Shown here piece by piece: positions 34,237 to 44,674 of a stretch of 64,000 bases of DNA. The DNA is from Gammaproteobacteria bacterium. GTDB lineage: Bacteria > Pseudomonadota > Gammaproteobacteria > DSM-16500. A program made the translations under genes and the position numbers. Under the pieces are notes generated by a model. The model worked only from the letters and a program-made list of their open reading frames with translations, was not told where the DNA came from and did not search any database. The stretch covers positions 124,001 through 188,000 of the forward strand of contig JACDDU010000001.1 of assembly GCA_013816845.1 (NCBI GenBank). Reading direction: 5' to 3'. The first letter of the stretch is position 1; each line of letters starts with the position of its first letter.

Positions 34237-36210
34237 ATGGCAACGAACAAAATCATAGGCATAGATTTAGGCACTACTAATTCTTGCGTCGCAGTAATGG
34301 AAGGCGACAAGGTAAAAGTTATTGAAAATGCAGAAGGTGCTCGTACGACCCCTTCAATTGTTGCTTATCTTGATAATGGTGAAATTCGGGTCGGTCAGCC
34401 GGCGAAGCATCAAGCAGTCACCAATGCAAAAAATACCATTTATGCAGTTAAGCGTTTGATCGGTCGTCGCTTCGAAGAAGAAGTCGTTCGTCGCATGAAA
34501 GAAACAGTGCCCTATGATATTGTTCGTGCTGAGAATGGTGACGCGTGGGTCAGGGTATTAGGCAATAAAGATTTAGCTCCCCAACAAGTCTCCGCTCAAA
34601 TTTTGATGAAAATGAAAAAAACAGCTGAAGATTATTTAGGTCATGAAGTAACAGAAGCGGTGATCACAGTTCCTGCTTATTTCAACGACTCGCAACGTCA
34701 AGCAACTAAAGATGCTGGACGTATCGCTGGCTTAGAAGTCAAAAGGATCATCAATGAGCCGACAGCTGCAGCGCTCGCTTTTGGTATGGATAAGAAGCCT
34801 GGTAACCGTAAGATTGCTGTCTATGATTTGGGCGGCGGTACATTTGATATCTCTATTATCGAAATTGCTGAAGTCGATGGTGAACATCAATTTGAAGTAT
34901 TATCTACCAATGGCGATACCTTCTTAGGCGGTGAAGATTTTGACCAACGCCTCATGAATTATTTAATTGATGAATTCAAAAAGTCATCCGCTATTGATTT
35001 GCGTAACGATCCTCTAGCGTTACAACGTTTGAAAGAAGCAGCTGAAAAAGCCAAGATCGAGCTTTCTTCAACGCAACAAACCGAAGTTAATCTTCCTTAC
35101 ATTACTGCTGATGCCAGTGGTCCAAAGCACATGAACATTAAAATCACTCGTGCCAAGTTGGAATCCTTGGTGGAAGATCTCGTTCAACGAACTGTTGAGC
35201 CTTGTAAGATTGCCTTAAAAGACGCAGGTGCTGATACAGGCCAAATTGATGACGTTATTTTAGTTGGCGGCCAATCACGTATGCCGTTAGTGCAAGAAAC
35301 TGTACGTAAAATCTTTGGTAAAGATCCGCGTAAAGACGTTAATCCTGATGAAGCGGTGGCTATGGGCGCGGCAATTCAAGGCGCGGTCTTATCCGGTGCA
35401 ATTAAAGACGTTTTATTATTAGACGTTACACCACTCTCCCTGGGGATTGAAACCATGGGTGGAGTTATGACAAAGCTTATTGAAAAAAATACGACCATCC
35501 CAACACGGGCTTCGCAAGTGTTTTCAACCGCTGCAGATAATCAAACTGCCGTTACGATTCACGTTTTGCAAGGCGAACGTGAAATGGCGCAAGCGAACAA
35601 ATCATTGGGCCGTTTTGACTTAACAGATATTCCACCGGCGCCCCGTGGTATGCCGCAAGTTGATGTTACTTTTGATATCGATGCCAATGGTATTTTGCAT
35701 GTTTCAGCGAAAGATAAGGCTACAGGCAAAGCGCAATCTATTAAAATCCAAGCTTCTTCGGGATTGAGTGAAGATGAAGTGAAGAAAATGGTAAGAGACG
35801 CGGAAGAACATGCAGCCGACGATCGTAAGTTCCATGATCTAGTGACAGCACGTAACCAAGCCGATAATTTAATTCATGGCGTGACTAAATCCATGCAAGA
35901 GGCGGGTGACAAAGTAACTCCTGAAGAAAAGTCTGCGATTGAGAAAGAAATTCAATCATTACAAGAAGCAATGAAAACCGATAATAAAGATGAGATTGAA
36001 GGGAAGACTAAAGCGCTGACCGATGCGTCTTCGAAAATGGCAGAACGCCTTTATGCGCAAGGTCAAGCTGAACAACAACAATCTTCTCAACAGCAGCAAC
36101 AACAACAGCCGGGTGAAGGGGCGCAAGACAAACCTTCCCAAAAACAAGGTGAAAACGTTGTCGATGCTGAATTTGAAGAAGTTAAAGATGATGAAAAGCG
36201 AGATTCATAA
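34237..36210 (+). CDS. dnaK: Chaperone DnaK (Hsp70)
   Basis: Start ATG 34237 (GGAG 6 bases upstream); 657 residues. Actin-like ATPase motifs [51 protein letters not shown] and the linker [13 protein letters not shown] are intact. The C-terminal lid is followed by a Gln-rich stretch ([14 protein letters not shown]) and the conserved end [14 protein letters not shown]. An ATP-driven folding chaperone working with GrpE and DnaJ. A small palindrome ATGTGT-A-ACACAT lies at about 34204-34216 between grpE and dnaK. Confidence 0.98.
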   Translation: MATNKIIGIDLGTTNSCVAVMEGDKVKVIENAEGARTTPSIVAYLDNGEIRVGQPAKHQAVTNAKNTIYAVKRLIGRRFEEEVVRRMKETVPYDIVRAENGDAWVRVLGNKDLAPQQVSAQILMKMKKTAEDYLGHEVTEAVITVPAYFNDSQRQATKDAGRIAGLEVKRIINEPTAAALAFGMDKKPGNRKIAVYDLGGGTFDISIIEIAEVDGEHQFEVLSTNGDTFLGGEDFDQRLMNYLIDEFKKSSAIDLRNDPLALQRLKEAAEKAKIELSSTQQTEVNLPYITADASGPKHMNIKITRAKLESLVEDLVQRTVEPCKIALKDAGADTGQIDDVILVGGQSRMPLVQETVRKIFGKDPRKDVNPDEAVAMGAAIQGAVLSGAIKDVLLLDVTPLSLGIETMGGVMTKLIEKNTTIPTRASQVFSTAADNQTAVTIHVLQGEREMAQANKSLGRFDLTDIPPAPRGMPQVDVTFDIDANGILHVSAKDKATGKAQSIKIQASSGLSEDEVKKMVRDAEEHAADDRKFHDLVTARNQADNLIHGVTKSMQEAGDKVTPEEKSAIEKEIQSLQEAMKTDNKDEIEGKTKALTDASSKMAERLYAQGQAEQQQSSQQQQQQQPGEGAQDKPSQKQGENVVDAEFEEVKDDEKRDS

Positions 36211-36239
36211 CTCTTAATTATTTAGTCTATAAAAAGTGG

Positions 36240-36276
36240 CAGCTCAGGAATTTGCTTTCCTGAGCTCCCTTTTTAA
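36240..36276 (+). terminator. Hairpin between dnaK and dnaJ
   Basis: Inverted repeat AGCTCAGGAA / TTTCCTGAGCT (36241-36266) followed by CCCTTTTT, 30 bases after the dnaK stop. It probably acts as a partial terminator that lowers dnaJ relative to dnaK. Confidence 0.75.
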
Positions 36277-36299
36277 TTTAAATTTAGTGAAATATAAAT

Positions 36300-37421
36300 A
36301 TGAGTAAGCGCGATTACTACGAGACGTTGGGCGTAACCCGCAACGCAAGCGAAGAAGAAATTAAAAAAACTTATCGTCGCTTAGCAATGAAACACCATCC
36401 TGATCGTAATGCTGATGATCATACTTCTGAAGAGAAGTTCAAACAAATTAAAGAAGCATACGAAGTTTTATCCAATCCTCGTAAGCGTGCGACGTATGAT
36501 CAATTTGGTCATGCCGGCATGGAAGGAGGCGGCGGTTTTGGGGGCGCTGGTGGCGCGGGCGGGATGAATTTTGGTGACATCTTCGGTGATATCTTTGGCG
36601 ATATTTTTGGGGGTGGACGCGGCGGGCCTGCGCGCGGATCGGATTTATTTTTTACGCTGGAAATAACACTCGAAAATGCAGTTTTTGGCAAAACAGCAGA
36701 AGTTTCTATTCCTACACTTATTCATTGTATAGACTGCCGAGGAAGCGGTTCCCGTCCAGGAACAACCCCCGTAACGTGTGGGGATTGCGGTGGTCATGGT
36801 CAAATTCGCATTCAGCAAGGCTTTTTCTCAGTTCAACAAACCTGTCCAACATGTTATGGGAAAGGTAAAGTGATCCAAAGTCCTTGTCCAAGTTGTCATG
36901 GACATGGGAGGCGCAAACAAAATAAAAAATTATCTGTCAAGATTCCGCCTGGTGTTGATACCGGGGATCGAATTCGCTTAAGTGGTGAAGGAGAAGCAGG
37001 TGATACGGGAGCGGTTGCAGGTGACTTGTATATTCAAATTCAAGTTCAACCTCATCCCTTATTTGAACGCGATGGCAAAAATTTATATTGCGAAGTACCC
37101 ATAAGTTTCACAACTGCAACACTGGGTGGTGAACTTGAAGTTCCAGCTTTAAACGGAAGAGTAAAATTAAAAATTCCTGTTGAGACGCAAACGAATAAAG
37201 TATTCCGCATTAAAGGGATGGGCGTACCTTCTGTACGAGGCGGGGGACAAGGCGATTTAATGTGTAAAGTTCAAGTTGAAACACCGGTAAATTTAACTGC
37301 TAAACAAAAGGAATTGCTACAACAGTTTGAAAAAACCATGTCAGCGAATAACAAACATAATCCTCGTTCTAGCTCGTGGTTTAATAAAGTCAAACAATTT
37401 TTTGATGACATGAAGTTTTAG
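36300..37421 (+). CDS. dnaJ: Chaperone DnaJ (Hsp40)
   Basis: 373 residues. The J domain (1-70) contains HPD in KHHPDRN. A Gly/Phe-rich linker with [13 protein letters not shown] repeats follows (about 75-110). Then come four zinc-finger repeats ([32 protein letters not shown]) and two beta substrate-binding domains. It stimulates DnaK ATPase and binds unfolded proteins. It lies 90 bases after dnaK, behind a probable attenuating hairpin. Confidence 0.97.
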   Translation: MSKRDYYETLGVTRNASEEEIKKTYRRLAMKHHPDRNADDHTSEEKFKQIKEAYEVLSNPRKRATYDQFGHAGMEGGGGFGGAGGAGGMNFGDIFGDIFGDIFGGGRGGPARGSDLFFTLEITLENAVFGKTAEVSIPTLIHCIDCRGSGSRPGTTPVTCGDCGGHGQIRIQQGFFSVQQTCPTCYGKGKVIQSPCPSCHGHGRRKQNKKLSVKIPPGVDTGDRIRLSGEGEAGDTGAVAGDLYIQIQVQPHPLFERDGKNLYCEVPISFTTATLGGELEVPALNGRVKLKIPVETQTNKVFRIKGMGVPSVRGGGQGDLMCKVQVETPVNLTAKQKELLQQFEKTMSANNKHNPRSSSWFNKVKQFFDDMKF

Positions 37422-37475
37422 CTAATCAACTTTAAATTAATTAAACAGTGGTAAACCACGTAGAGGTTATTCGCT

Positions 37476-37946
37476 ATGCAAAAAATACCTATGACGGTTG
37501 TGGGTGCGGAAAAGTTGCGAGAGGAGTTAACCCGTTTAAAACAAACGGAGCGTCCCAAAATTATTAACGCTATAGCTGAAGCTCGGGCACATGGTGATTT
37601 GAAAGAAAATGCGGAATATCATGCAGCAAGAGAGCAGCAGAGCTTTGTTGAAGGTCGTATCAAAGAGATTGAATCTAAGCTTTCGAATGCTCAAACCATT
37701 GATGTTACGCAAATTGAAAATACCGGTAGAGTCATTTTTGGTACCACTGTCGTCCTTGAAAATAATACGGGTAAACTTCGTTATAAAATTGTGGGTGAGG
37801 ATGAGGCAGACATCAAAGAAAATATGATTTCAGTTACTTCTCCCGTGGCGCGTGCCCTCATTGGAAAGTTTGAAGGTGATAGTGTTGAAGTGAAGACCCC
37901 TGAAGGTACGACTGTTTACGAAATTATTGAAGTAGCCTATCTCTAA
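37476..37946 (+). CDS. greA: Transcription elongation factor GreA
   Basis: 156 residues. The N-terminal coiled coil carries the tip acidic residues in [12 protein letters not shown], and the C-terminal FKBP-like domain contains [11 protein letters not shown] and the family's [23 protein letters not shown]. It stimulates RNA polymerase to cleave backtracked transcripts. Its stop (TAA) shares one base with the ATG of rlmE, so the two are translationally coupled. A small GTGGT/ACCAC hairpin sits just upstream. Confidence 0.97.
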   Translation: MQKIPMTVVGAEKLREELTRLKQTERPKIINAIAEARAHGDLKENAEYHAAREQQSFVEGRIKEIESKLSNAQTIDVTQIENTGRVIFGTTVVLENNTGKLRYKIVGEDEADIKENMISVTSPVARALIGKFEGDSVEVKTPEGTTVYEIIEVAYL

Positions 37947-38584
37947 TGGCAAAAAGAAGAAGCAGCAGCGGTCGTTGGCTGCAAGAACATTTTTCTGATC
38001 CCTTTGTTAAAGAAGCTAAAGTAGCAGGTTATCGTTCTCGTGCAGCGTTTAAGTTAATTGAAATTCAAGAGCGTGATCGTATATTCAAACCGGGAATGAT
38101 GATTGTCGATTTAGGCGCGGCACCGGGTGGCTGGTCACAAATTGTTACACGTTATATCAAACCCCGAGGACGAGTTATTGCAATTGATATCTTACCCATG
38201 GAAGCATTACCTTCTGTTGAATTTATGCAGGGCGATTTTACAGAAGAAAATTTTGTTACCGACTTACTAAGTTTTCTTGGGGTAACAGAAGAGAAGCATC
38301 CAGTTGATTGGGTTATTTCTGACATGGCTCCCAATATGAGTGGCAATGAAAGTGTCGATATTCCGCGATCTATGTATCTTGCTGAATTAGCATTAGAATT
38401 TGCTTTGCAAGTGCTTCATCAAGAAGGGGGTTTATTGATCAAAGTCTTTCAAGGTGAGGGCTTTGATCAATTGATTTTAGATATTAAACAATCGTTTAAA
38501 CAAGTTTCGATTAGAAAACCAAAAGCCTCACGTTCACGATCAAGAGAAGTGTACGTTGTTGCGAGCATGAGAAAGGTTAAATAA
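37946..38584 (+). CDS. rlmE: 23S rRNA 2'-O-methyltransferase RlmE (FtsJ/RrmJ)
   Basis: 212 residues. SAM motif [11 protein letters not shown] is intact, as are the catalytic tetrad positions: Lys in SRAAFKL, Asp in DMAPNMSG, Lys in LLIKVFQG and Glu in SREVYVVA. It methylates U2552 of 23S rRNA during 50S assembly. It is coupled to greA upstream, and ftsH follows after 142 bases, the standard rlmE-ftsH order. Confidence 0.97.
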   Translation: MAKRRSSSGRWLQEHFSDPFVKEAKVAGYRSRAAFKLIEIQERDRIFKPGMMIVDLGAAPGGWSQIVTRYIKPRGRVIAIDILPMEALPSVEFMQGDFTEENFVTDLLSFLGVTEEKHPVDWVISDMAPNMSGNESVDIPRSMYLAELALEFALQVLHQEGGLLIKVFQGEGFDQLILDIKQSFKQVSIRKPKASRSRSREVYVVASMRKVK

Positions 38585-38726
38585 AACGCGTTTTAATCTT
38601 TTTGCTGCAAAAAACTGCTGATTTGAGTCGTGCTAACGCTCATTTCTAGTTTCTAACCGGTAGATTATGTATCATTAATGAATACGCAAAGAAGAATTAC
38701 CCGTTTGTTTTAAAGAGGCCACCAAC

Positions 38727-40688
38727 GTGAATGACGCAGTAAAGACGATACTTTTGTGGATGGTCATCGGTATTATTCTTATCTCGGTTTTTAATAACTT
38801 CGGGCCAAAGCGCGAGACTGAAGAACGAATTAGTTATTCAGCTTTCCTAAATGACATTAAACAGGGGAACGTGCGCTCTGTAACTGTCACTGAACAAAAT
38901 GTTACCGGTACGTTCCAAAACAATAAAGCTTTCACAACCTATCTTCCCATGCGACAAGATCCAGCGCTTTTACAATCAATGATTGATAAAGGTGTTGTGA
39001 TAAAAGGTAAGCAACCCGATCAACCAGGATTATTGGTTCATCTTTTAAATTTACTACCCTGGATTTTCTTGTTTGCGATTTGGATTTATGTTTTACGCCA
39101 ACAATCGGGTGGCGGCAAAGGAGGCGCTTTTTCCTTTGGTCGTTCACGGGCTCGATTATTAAATGCAGATCAAGTAAAAATTACATTTGGTGATGTTGCA
39201 GGATGTGAAGAAGCAAAAGAAGAAGTGAAGGAGCTTGTCGATTTTCTAAAAGATCCAAGTAAATTTCAACGGCTGGGCGGTAAAATTCCCCGCGGCGTCT
39301 TACTCATAGGACCTCCAGGGACAGGTAAAACTTTATTAGCTAAAGCAGTAGCCGGTGAAGCCAAAGTTCCCTTCTTTACTATTTCTGGTTCAGATTTTGT
39401 AGAAATGTTTGTTGGTGTGGGTGCCTCACGTGTTCGCGACATGTTTGAACAAGCCAAGAAACAAGCACCTTGTATTATTTTCATCGATGAAATCGATGCG
39501 GTAGGGCGCCATCGTGGTGCAGGATTGGGCGGTGGACATGACGAACGAGAACAAACTCTTAACCAATTACTTGTGGAAATGGATGGCTTCCAAGGTAATG
39601 AAGGCGTGATAGTGGTTGCCGCGACTAATCGTCCGGATGTATTGGATCCCGCATTGTTGCGACCTGGTAGGTTTGATCGCCAAGTGATTGTCGGCTTACC
39701 GGATGTTCGTGGTCGAGAACAAATTTTGCGTGTCCATAGCCGCAAAGTCCCCATCACCGATGATGTTGATGTAAGCGTCATTGCGCGTGGAACCCCGGGA
39801 TTTTCGGGTGCAGATCTCGCTAATATTGTGAACGAAGCTGCACTATTCGCAGCACGATCCAACAAACGTGCTGTCGATATGGAAGATTTTGAACGTGCGA
39901 AAGATAAAGTAATTATGGGTGCAGAACGTCGTTCGATGGTGATGTCTGAAGAAGAAAAGAAATTAACGGCTTATCATGAAGCAGGGCATACCATCGTTGG
40001 TTTGTGCGTTCCAGAGCATGATCCCGTCCATAAGGTCACCATTATTCCGCGTGGTCGCGCATTAGGTGTCACGATGTTCTTACCAGAATCCGATCGATAC
40101 AACCACACTCGTGAATACTTAGAAAGTAAAATTTCTACCTTGTTTGGCGGCCGTTTAGCAGAAGAAATTATTTTTGGGATGAGCAAAGTAACGACTGGTG
40201 CTTCCAACGACATTCAAAAGGCAACTGAAATTGCGCGTAACATGGTTACGAAGTGGGGATTATCAGAGAAGATTGGTCCTTTGACGATTGGTGGTAATGA
40301 TGAAGAAGTCTTTTTAGGCCATTCCATTACGCGTCATAAGGAAGTATCTGAATCCATGTCGAGTATGATTGATGCTGAAGTAAGAAGTATTGTAGGTCGT
40401 AATTATAAACGGGCTGATCAAATCCTAAAAGAAAATATCGATAAGTTGCATATAATGGCAACGGCGCTCGTTAAATATGAGACGCTTGATCTCCATCAAA
40501 TTCACGACATTATGGCCAATCGTCCTGTTAAAGAACCGGCAAATTGGCGTGCCCGTGATGCCAAACATCACGAAACGGTGGTTCCTGAGCGTCCTGGTAT
40601 TGTTATTGGGCCAACGCCAGATGATCAAATTAAATTAGGTGATGAAAACAAAGGAACGGCATCGACAGATGGAACAAGTGTTAGCTGA
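38727..40688 (+). CDS. ftsH: ATP-dependent zinc metalloprotease FtsH
   Basis: 653 residues from a GTG start. Two N-terminal membrane helices ([15 protein letters not shown] and [15 protein letters not shown]) flank a periplasmic loop. The AAA module has Walker A GPPGTGKT, Walker [16 protein letters not shown] and the SRH; the zinc site is HEAGH. It degrades membrane proteins and regulators such as sigma-32 and LpxC in E. coli. Its 3' end overlaps possible early starts of glmM; folP, usually between ftsH and glmM in E. coli, is absent here. Confidence 0.98.
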   Translation: MNDAVKTILLWMVIGIILISVFNNFGPKRETEERISYSAFLNDIKQGNVRSVTVTEQNVTGTFQNNKAFTTYLPMRQDPALLQSMIDKGVVIKGKQPDQPGLLVHLLNLLPWIFLFAIWIYVLRQQSGGGKGGAFSFGRSRARLLNADQVKITFGDVAGCEEAKEEVKELVDFLKDPSKFQRLGGKIPRGVLLIGPPGTGKTLLAKAVAGEAKVPFFTISGSDFVEMFVGVGASRVRDMFEQAKKQAPCIIFIDEIDAVGRHRGAGLGGGHDEREQTLNQLLVEMDGFQGNEGVIVVAATNRPDVLDPALLRPGRFDRQVIVGLPDVRGREQILRVHSRKVPITDDVDVSVIARGTPGFSGADLANIVNEAALFAARSNKRAVDMEDFERAKDKVIMGAERRSMVMSEEEKKLTAYHEAGHTIVGLCVPEHDPVHKVTIIPRGRALGVTMFLPESDRYNHTREYLESKISTLFGGRLAEEIIFGMSKVTTGASNDIQKATEIARNMVTKWGLSEKIGPLTIGGNDEEVFLGHSITRHKEVSESMSSMIDAEVRSIVGRNYKRADQILKENIDKLHIMATALVKYETLDLHQIHDIMANRPVKEPANWRARDAKHHETVVPERPGIVIGPTPDDQIKLGDENKGTASTDGTSVS

Positions 40689-40713
40689 TAAAAGTTCGAA
40701 AACGTCACATAAA

Positions 40714-42051
40714 ATGCGACGTTATTTTGGCACTGATGGAATTCGGGGGCGTGTCGGTATCTGGCCAATTACGCCAGAATTTGTTTTAAAGTTAGGATGG
40801 GCGGTAGGTAAAGTCTTAGCCAGACAAGGCAATGGCAAAGTTTTAATTGGCAAAGATACCCGAATTTCTGGCTATATGTTTGAATCCGTCTTAGAGGCAG
40901 GTCTATCAGCCGCAGGCATTGATACCCATCTACTTGGCCCTATGCCTACCCCTGCCATTGCTTACCTTACACGGACACTGCGAGCCCAAGCCGGTATCGT
41001 AATAAGCGCCTCACACAATCCCTATTATGACAATGGCATCAAGTTTTTTTCAGCCCAAGGTACAAAATTACCTGATCATTTAGAAGCGGCGATTGAAGAA
41101 CAACTAGAACAACCCATGACTACAGTGGATTCTGCAGAGCTTGGGAAAGCAATCCGTGTTGTTGATGCGCCGGGTCGTTATATTGAATTTTGTAAAAGCA
41201 CAGTTTCTTCTGACATGATTTTAACGGGCCTTAAACTTGTCGTAGATTGTGCGCAAGGTGCTTCCTATCATATAGCTTCGAATGTATTTCGTGAGCTTGG
41301 CGCTGAAGTCATCGAAATCGGTGTTGAACCCAATGGACTCAATATCAATTTAGATTGTGGCGCAACTTATCCCGAAATGTTACGCCAACGCGTTCTCGAA
41401 GAACAAGCAGATTTAGGCATTGCACTGGATGGCGATGGTGATCGTGTAGTCATGATCGATCATCAAGGTACGATTCTTGATGGCGATGAGTTGCTTTACA
41501 TCATCGTAAAAGATCGCGTTTTAAGCGGTGCCTTAAAAGGCGGGGTCGTGGGGACTGTAATGTCTAACCTCGGTTTTGAGCAAGCCTTAAAACAATTAGG
41601 CTTAGATTTTGTACGCGTACCAGTTGGTGATCGACATATTATGAGTGAATTAATGAAGCGATGTTGGCATTTGGGAGGCGAGCCTTCTGGTCACATTGTG
41701 TGTCTAGCAACGACAACAACTGGCGATGGTATTATTACTGCATTACAAGTTTTAGCAGCAATGCGACATCGCGATCAAAGTCTTGCTACGATCCGTCAAG
41801 GCTTTACTAAATACCCGCAAACCTTACTCAATGTTAAACTGAGCCGCTTGGACTGCTCCATTGATAAAGTACGCATTACTGAAGCTGTGAAAGCTGCTGA
41901 GGCTGCCTTAGGATTGAAGGGCCGCGTACTGTTGCGTAAGTCTGGTACTGAGCCACTAGTTCGGATAATGGTCGAGGGAGAAGATGGGCCACATGTACAA
42001 CAATTAGCAGAACAGTTGGCTAAGGTTGTAAGAGCCGAGTTAGAAGCTTAA
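40714..42051 (+). CDS. glmM: Phosphoglucosamine mutase GlmM
   Basis: The start at ATG 40714 ([14 protein letters not shown]) gives 445 residues, the family length, but no ribosome binding site is clear. Starts at 40669 or 40639, inside ftsH, are possible and would add 15-25 residues. The phosphoserine loop [12 protein letters not shown] (Ser100), metal loop DGDGDR, sugar loop GGEPSGH and phosphate loop [10 protein letters not shown] are all intact. It converts GlcN-6-P to GlcN-1-P for UDP-GlcNAc, which feeds the mur pathway encoded further right. A strong terminator follows. Confidence 0.97.
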   Translation: MRRYFGTDGIRGRVGIWPITPEFVLKLGWAVGKVLARQGNGKVLIGKDTRISGYMFESVLEAGLSAAGIDTHLLGPMPTPAIAYLTRTLRAQAGIVISASHNPYYDNGIKFFSAQGTKLPDHLEAAIEEQLEQPMTTVDSAELGKAIRVVDAPGRYIEFCKSTVSSDMILTGLKLVVDCAQGASYHIASNVFRELGAEVIEIGVEPNGLNINLDCGATYPEMLRQRVLEEQADLGIALDGDGDRVVMIDHQGTILDGDELLYIIVKDRVLSGALKGGVVGTVMSNLGFEQALKQLGLDFVRVPVGDRHIMSELMKRCWHLGGEPSGHIVCLATTTTGDGIITALQVLAAMRHRDQSLATIRQGFTKYPQTLLNVKLSRLDCSIDKVRITEAVKAAEAALGLKGRVLLRKSGTEPLVRIMVEGEDGPHVQQLAEQLAKVVRAELEA

Positions 42052-42063
42052 AGCGTACAAAAT

Positions 42064-42104
42064 AAAATCCCCTCATGGGTAAAACAAATTGAGGGGATTT
42101 TTTA
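42064..42104 (+). terminator. Rho-independent terminator after glmM
   Basis: Stem AAAATCCCCTCA / TGAGGGGATTTTTT with a 14-base loop and a T6 tail. The A-rich left arm also allows termination of the convergent HU-like gene. Confidence 0.92.
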
Positions 42105-42120
42105 TTCTAAGCAAAACAGC

Positions 42121-42525
42121 TTAAGCCACCATTTCTTTCAATTTTTTTAGAGGTTTAATTTTTACTGCTTTGTAAGCTGGCCGTGCTTTAATCATTATTT
42201 CTTCGCCGGTAAAAGGATTGACGCCTTTACGTGCTGATCTTGCAGGCTTTTTGACAACACTAATCTTCAATAACCCTGGCATAACGAATATTCCAGGACC
42301 ACCAGAACGTACATGCTTTTCAATGACTTGCGTCAAACAATCCAATACAGAAACAACATCTTTTTTACTAACTTCAGTGACATCGGTAATAGTTCGAATC
42401 ATATTACTTTTTGATAAAGGATCTTTGAGAGATGGCATTTTTTTGGATGTTGCGGTCATTTTAGAAGTTGCACTTTTTCCGTTTGCTGACTTCCTTTTCG
42501 TTTTTGAAGACTTCTTTACGGCCAT
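42121..42525 (-). CDS. HU/IHF-family DNA-binding protein with basic N-terminal tail
   Basis: 134 residues versus about 90 for HU. Residues about 1-40 are Lys/Ser/Thr-rich (KKSSKTKRKSANGKSATSK). The HU fold follows: SKSNMIRTITDVTEVSKKDVVSVLDCLTQVI and the DNA-gripping arm with KKPARSARKGVNPFTGEEIMIKARPAYKAVKIKPLKKLK. The arm keeps the NPxTG motif, with Pro as the intercalating residue. It probably compacts DNA, with the tail acting like a histone H1-type extension. It is transcribed alone, convergent with glmM. It is not an ordinary hupA/hupB or IHF subunit. Confidence 0.85.
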   Translation of the reverse strand: MAVKKSSKTKRKSANGKSATSKMTATSKKMPSLKDPLSKSNMIRTITDVTEVSKKDVVSVLDCLTQVIEKHVRSGGPGIFVMPGLLKISVVKKPARSARKGVNPFTGEEIMIKARPAYKAVKIKPLKKLKEMVA

Positions 42526-42827
42526 GTTTTTTCCTCACTAAGTAAAAAGACACAGGTTAAAATAACATTTTTACAGAAATTTGCGAGTCTTTTTGGCTAA
42601 AAAACGCAAAAATACCGAAAAAACTATGCTTTTTTTGTTAAGATGGCACAAGTTAAGGTATAAGCTGGGGTTGGAAATTTGTTAAACATAAAAATAAATA
42701 TTTTGATCTGATATTTACCTTTGACTTCATAGGTATAAAAAACAGGGAAGCGGCGCGCTACTTGCGTGTTTTTATTGCTTCCTATACAATTCTCGCGCTT
42801 TGAAAGGTTTCTTTTTATTTAGGATTC
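42526..42827. promoter_or_regulatory. Intergenic region with the rplM-rpsI promoter
   Basis: No ORF supported. The best sigma-70 candidate is TTGCGT (42762-42767), 17 bases, TACAAT (42785-42790), 38 bases before the rplM start. The left part should hold the leftward HU-like gene's promoter; none was pinned down. Confidence 0.5.
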
Positions 42828-43271
42828 ATGATGAAGACATACTTTGCCACCACTGAAAATACAGAACATAAATGGTATCTCGTTGATGCTTCAAATAAAG
42901 TTTTGGGAAGATTAGCGACCCAAATCGCCAAATACTTGCGTGGCAAGCATAAGCCTGAGTTTACGCCCCATGCCGATGCAGGCGATTATATTGTTGTGAT
43001 CAATGCCGAAAAAATTAAAGTCACTGGCAAAAAAGCTCAGGATAAAGTTTACTATCGACATTCTGGTTATCCAGGCGGTTTGAAAGAAACTACTTATGAG
43101 AAGTTACAACAAAAAAATCCCGTGCAAATTATTGAATTAGCGGTTAAGGGAATGTTACCTAAAAATCCGTTAGGTAGAGATATGCTGCGCAAGCTAAAGG
43201 TGTATAGTGGTACCGATCATCCACATACAGCTCAACAGCCAGAACAAATTAATTTAGACCAAGCAGAATAG
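42828..43271 (+). CDS. rplM: 50S ribosomal protein L13 (uL13)
   Basis: 147 residues; a second ATG at 42831 is equally likely as the start. Family features: [62 protein letters not shown] and [10 protein letters not shown]. The C-terminus has a few extra residues ([12 protein letters not shown]) compared with E. coli. It is followed by rpsI after 8 bases in the conserved two-gene operon. Confidence 0.98.
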   Translation: MMKTYFATTENTEHKWYLVDASNKVLGRLATQIAKYLRGKHKPEFTPHADAGDYIVVINAEKIKVTGKKAQDKVYYRHSGYPGGLKETTYEKLQQKNPVQIIELAVKGMLPKNPLGRDMLRKLKVYSGTDHPHTAQQPEQINLDQAE

Positions 43272-43279
43272 GAAAGACT

Positions 43280-43729
43280 ATGTTAGAGAAAAATTTTTAC
43301 GGTACTGGGCGACGAAAAACATCTAAAGCCCGCGTTTTTATGAAGCCAGGCAAGGGTAACATTGTAATTAATGATCGTACGCTCGAAGAATATTTTGGCC
43401 GTAAAACAGCACGTATGATTGTGAAGCAACCGCTTGAAGTGACTGCTTTGCAAACTAAATTTGATTTTTACATTACCGTGGTTGGCGGTGGAATGAATGG
43501 CCAAGCTGGCGCTATTCGTCATGGTATATCACGCGCACTCGTCAAATACGAATTAGGTGATGAAGCAGGGAATGTAGTAGAAGAAGGAAGTGAAATTGAT
43601 TTAAGTGCATTTCCAATTCGAAGATCATTACGTAAAGCAGGCTATTTAACACGTGATGCACGAGAAGTTGAACGTAAAAAAGTGGGTAGACATAAAGCAC
43701 GTAAGGGTACGCAATACTCTAAACGTTAA
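43280..43729 (+). CDS. rpsI: 30S ribosomal protein S9 (uS9) with an internal insertion
   Basis: 149 residues, against about 130 in E. coli. Conserved parts: [79 protein letters not shown] (the tail reaching the P-site tRNA). Between RAL and RKAG, where E. coli has 11 residues, this protein has 30, including an acidic insertion of about 19 ([19 protein letters not shown]). The reading frame is intact, so the insertion is genuine coding sequence. It follows rplM by 8 bases. Confidence 0.97.
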   Translation: MLEKNFYGTGRRKTSKARVFMKPGKGNIVINDRTLEEYFGRKTARMIVKQPLEVTALQTKFDFYITVVGGGMNGQAGAIRHGISRALVKYELGDEAGNVVEEGSEIDLSAFPIRRSLRKAGYLTRDAREVERKKVGRHKARKGTQYSKR

Positions 43730-43763
43730 TTATTTATCCTTTTTCAGATCTGCCTTGATTTTA

Positions 43764-43796
43764 ATTGAGGCCGCCTCAATAAGTTTTTATTGAGGC
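43764..43796 (+). repeat. Nested inverted repeats between rpsI and tRNA-Gln
   Basis: GCCTCAATAA / TTATTGAGGC (43773-43782 with 43787-43796) forms a perfect 10-bp stem with loop GTTT. An upstream ATTGAG (43764-43769 region) can instead pair with CTCAAT of the first arm. No T-run follows. It may end rpsI mRNA or mark a processing site before the tRNA. Confidence 0.6.
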
Positions 43797-43810
43797 AAGC
43801 CCCATCCATT

Positions 43811-43884
43811 TGGGGGATCGTCTAGTGGTAGGACGGCGGACTCTGACTCCGCTAACCTAGGTTCGAATCCTAGTCCCCCAGCCA
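43811..43884 (+). tRNA. tRNA-Gln (anticodon CTG)
   Basis: Acceptor arms TGGGGGA / TCCCCCA with discriminator G and encoded CCA; D arm TCTAGTGGTAGGA; anticodon stem GCGGA / TCCGC with loop CTCTGAC, giving anticodon CTG (reads CAG); T arm CTAGG-TTCGAAT-CCTAG. 74 nt including CCA. U1-A72 is typical of tRNA-Gln. Confidence 0.97.
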
Positions 43885-44009
43885 CTTCTTCTTGCGTATC
43901 GTGTCCAGTAGTGTAGTTAGGTAGATCAATCCATTCACCCTATTTATAAGCAGACTAAAGAAATCTTTTTTTAGCGTTGATAGAAGTATTAATGAGAGGA
44001 AGGCTGAAC

Positions 44010-44660
44010 ATGGCAATCATTACTAACAAACGATCCGTTATGACGTTGTATTCCGGCGCGTCAGATATTTATAGTCATCGTGTGCGCATCGTCTTGGCAG
44101 AAAAAGGAGTTTCATACGAAGTAATCAATGTTGAATCACGCGGTAAACCTGAAGATTTATTAGAATTGAATCCTTATGGCAATGTCCCCACATTAATTGA
44201 CCGTGAATTGGTGCTTTACGAATCAAACATTATTACTGAATATCTAGATGAACGCTTTCCGCATCCGCCCTTGATGCCAGTTTATCCAGTAGCGCGTGCT
44301 AAGGCACGACTCGTTATTTATCGATTCGATCGTGAATGGACACCCCTGGTTCGTAAACTTGAAATTGGAAAAGGTGCTGATTTAAAAGCAGCTGCGAAAG
44401 AATTGACAAGTTACCTTGTGCAACTTATCCCAGCATTTACATCTTCTCCTTATTTTATGGGAGATGAGTTCACGCTGGTCGATTGTTGCATTGCTCCGGT
44501 TTTATGGCGCTTACCTGCTTGGGGCATCACCTTGACTTCAACTGAAACCAAAGCAATTAATAAATATGCAGAACGCGTTTTTGAACGTGATTCGTTTCAA
44601 GCAAGTTTGACTGAAACTGAACAAGAATTAAGAAAAATAGCAACAGCGGAAACTGCTTAA
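44010..44660 (+). CDS. sspA: Stringent starvation protein A (SspA)
   Basis: 216 residues from the ATG at 44010, which has AGGAAGG upstream; the ATG at 43977 is rejected. A glutathione-transferase fold: N-terminal thioredoxin-like part (LYSGASDIYSHRVRIVLAEKGVSYEVINV), the NPYGNVPTLIDRELVLYESNIITEYLDERFPHPPL motif and a helical C-terminal domain. SspA binds RNA polymerase and supports stationary-phase and acid-stress gene expression; in Legionella/Francisella relatives it affects virulence. It is followed by sspB after 14 bases. Confidence 0.95.
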   Translation: MAIITNKRSVMTLYSGASDIYSHRVRIVLAEKGVSYEVINVESRGKPEDLLELNPYGNVPTLIDRELVLYESNIITEYLDERFPHPPLMPVYPVARAKARLVIYRFDREWTPLVRKLEIGKGADLKAAAKELTSYLVQLIPAFTSSPYFMGDEFTLVDCCIAPVLWRLPAWGITLTSTETKAINKYAERVFERDSFQASLTETEQELRKIATAETA

Positions 44661-44674
44661 GGGAGGATAATATT

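Noticed and set aside
39266-39865. 199-codon frame antisense to ftsH
   Set aside because: It lies wholly within the conserved AAA domain of ftsH and arises from codon bias on the other strand.
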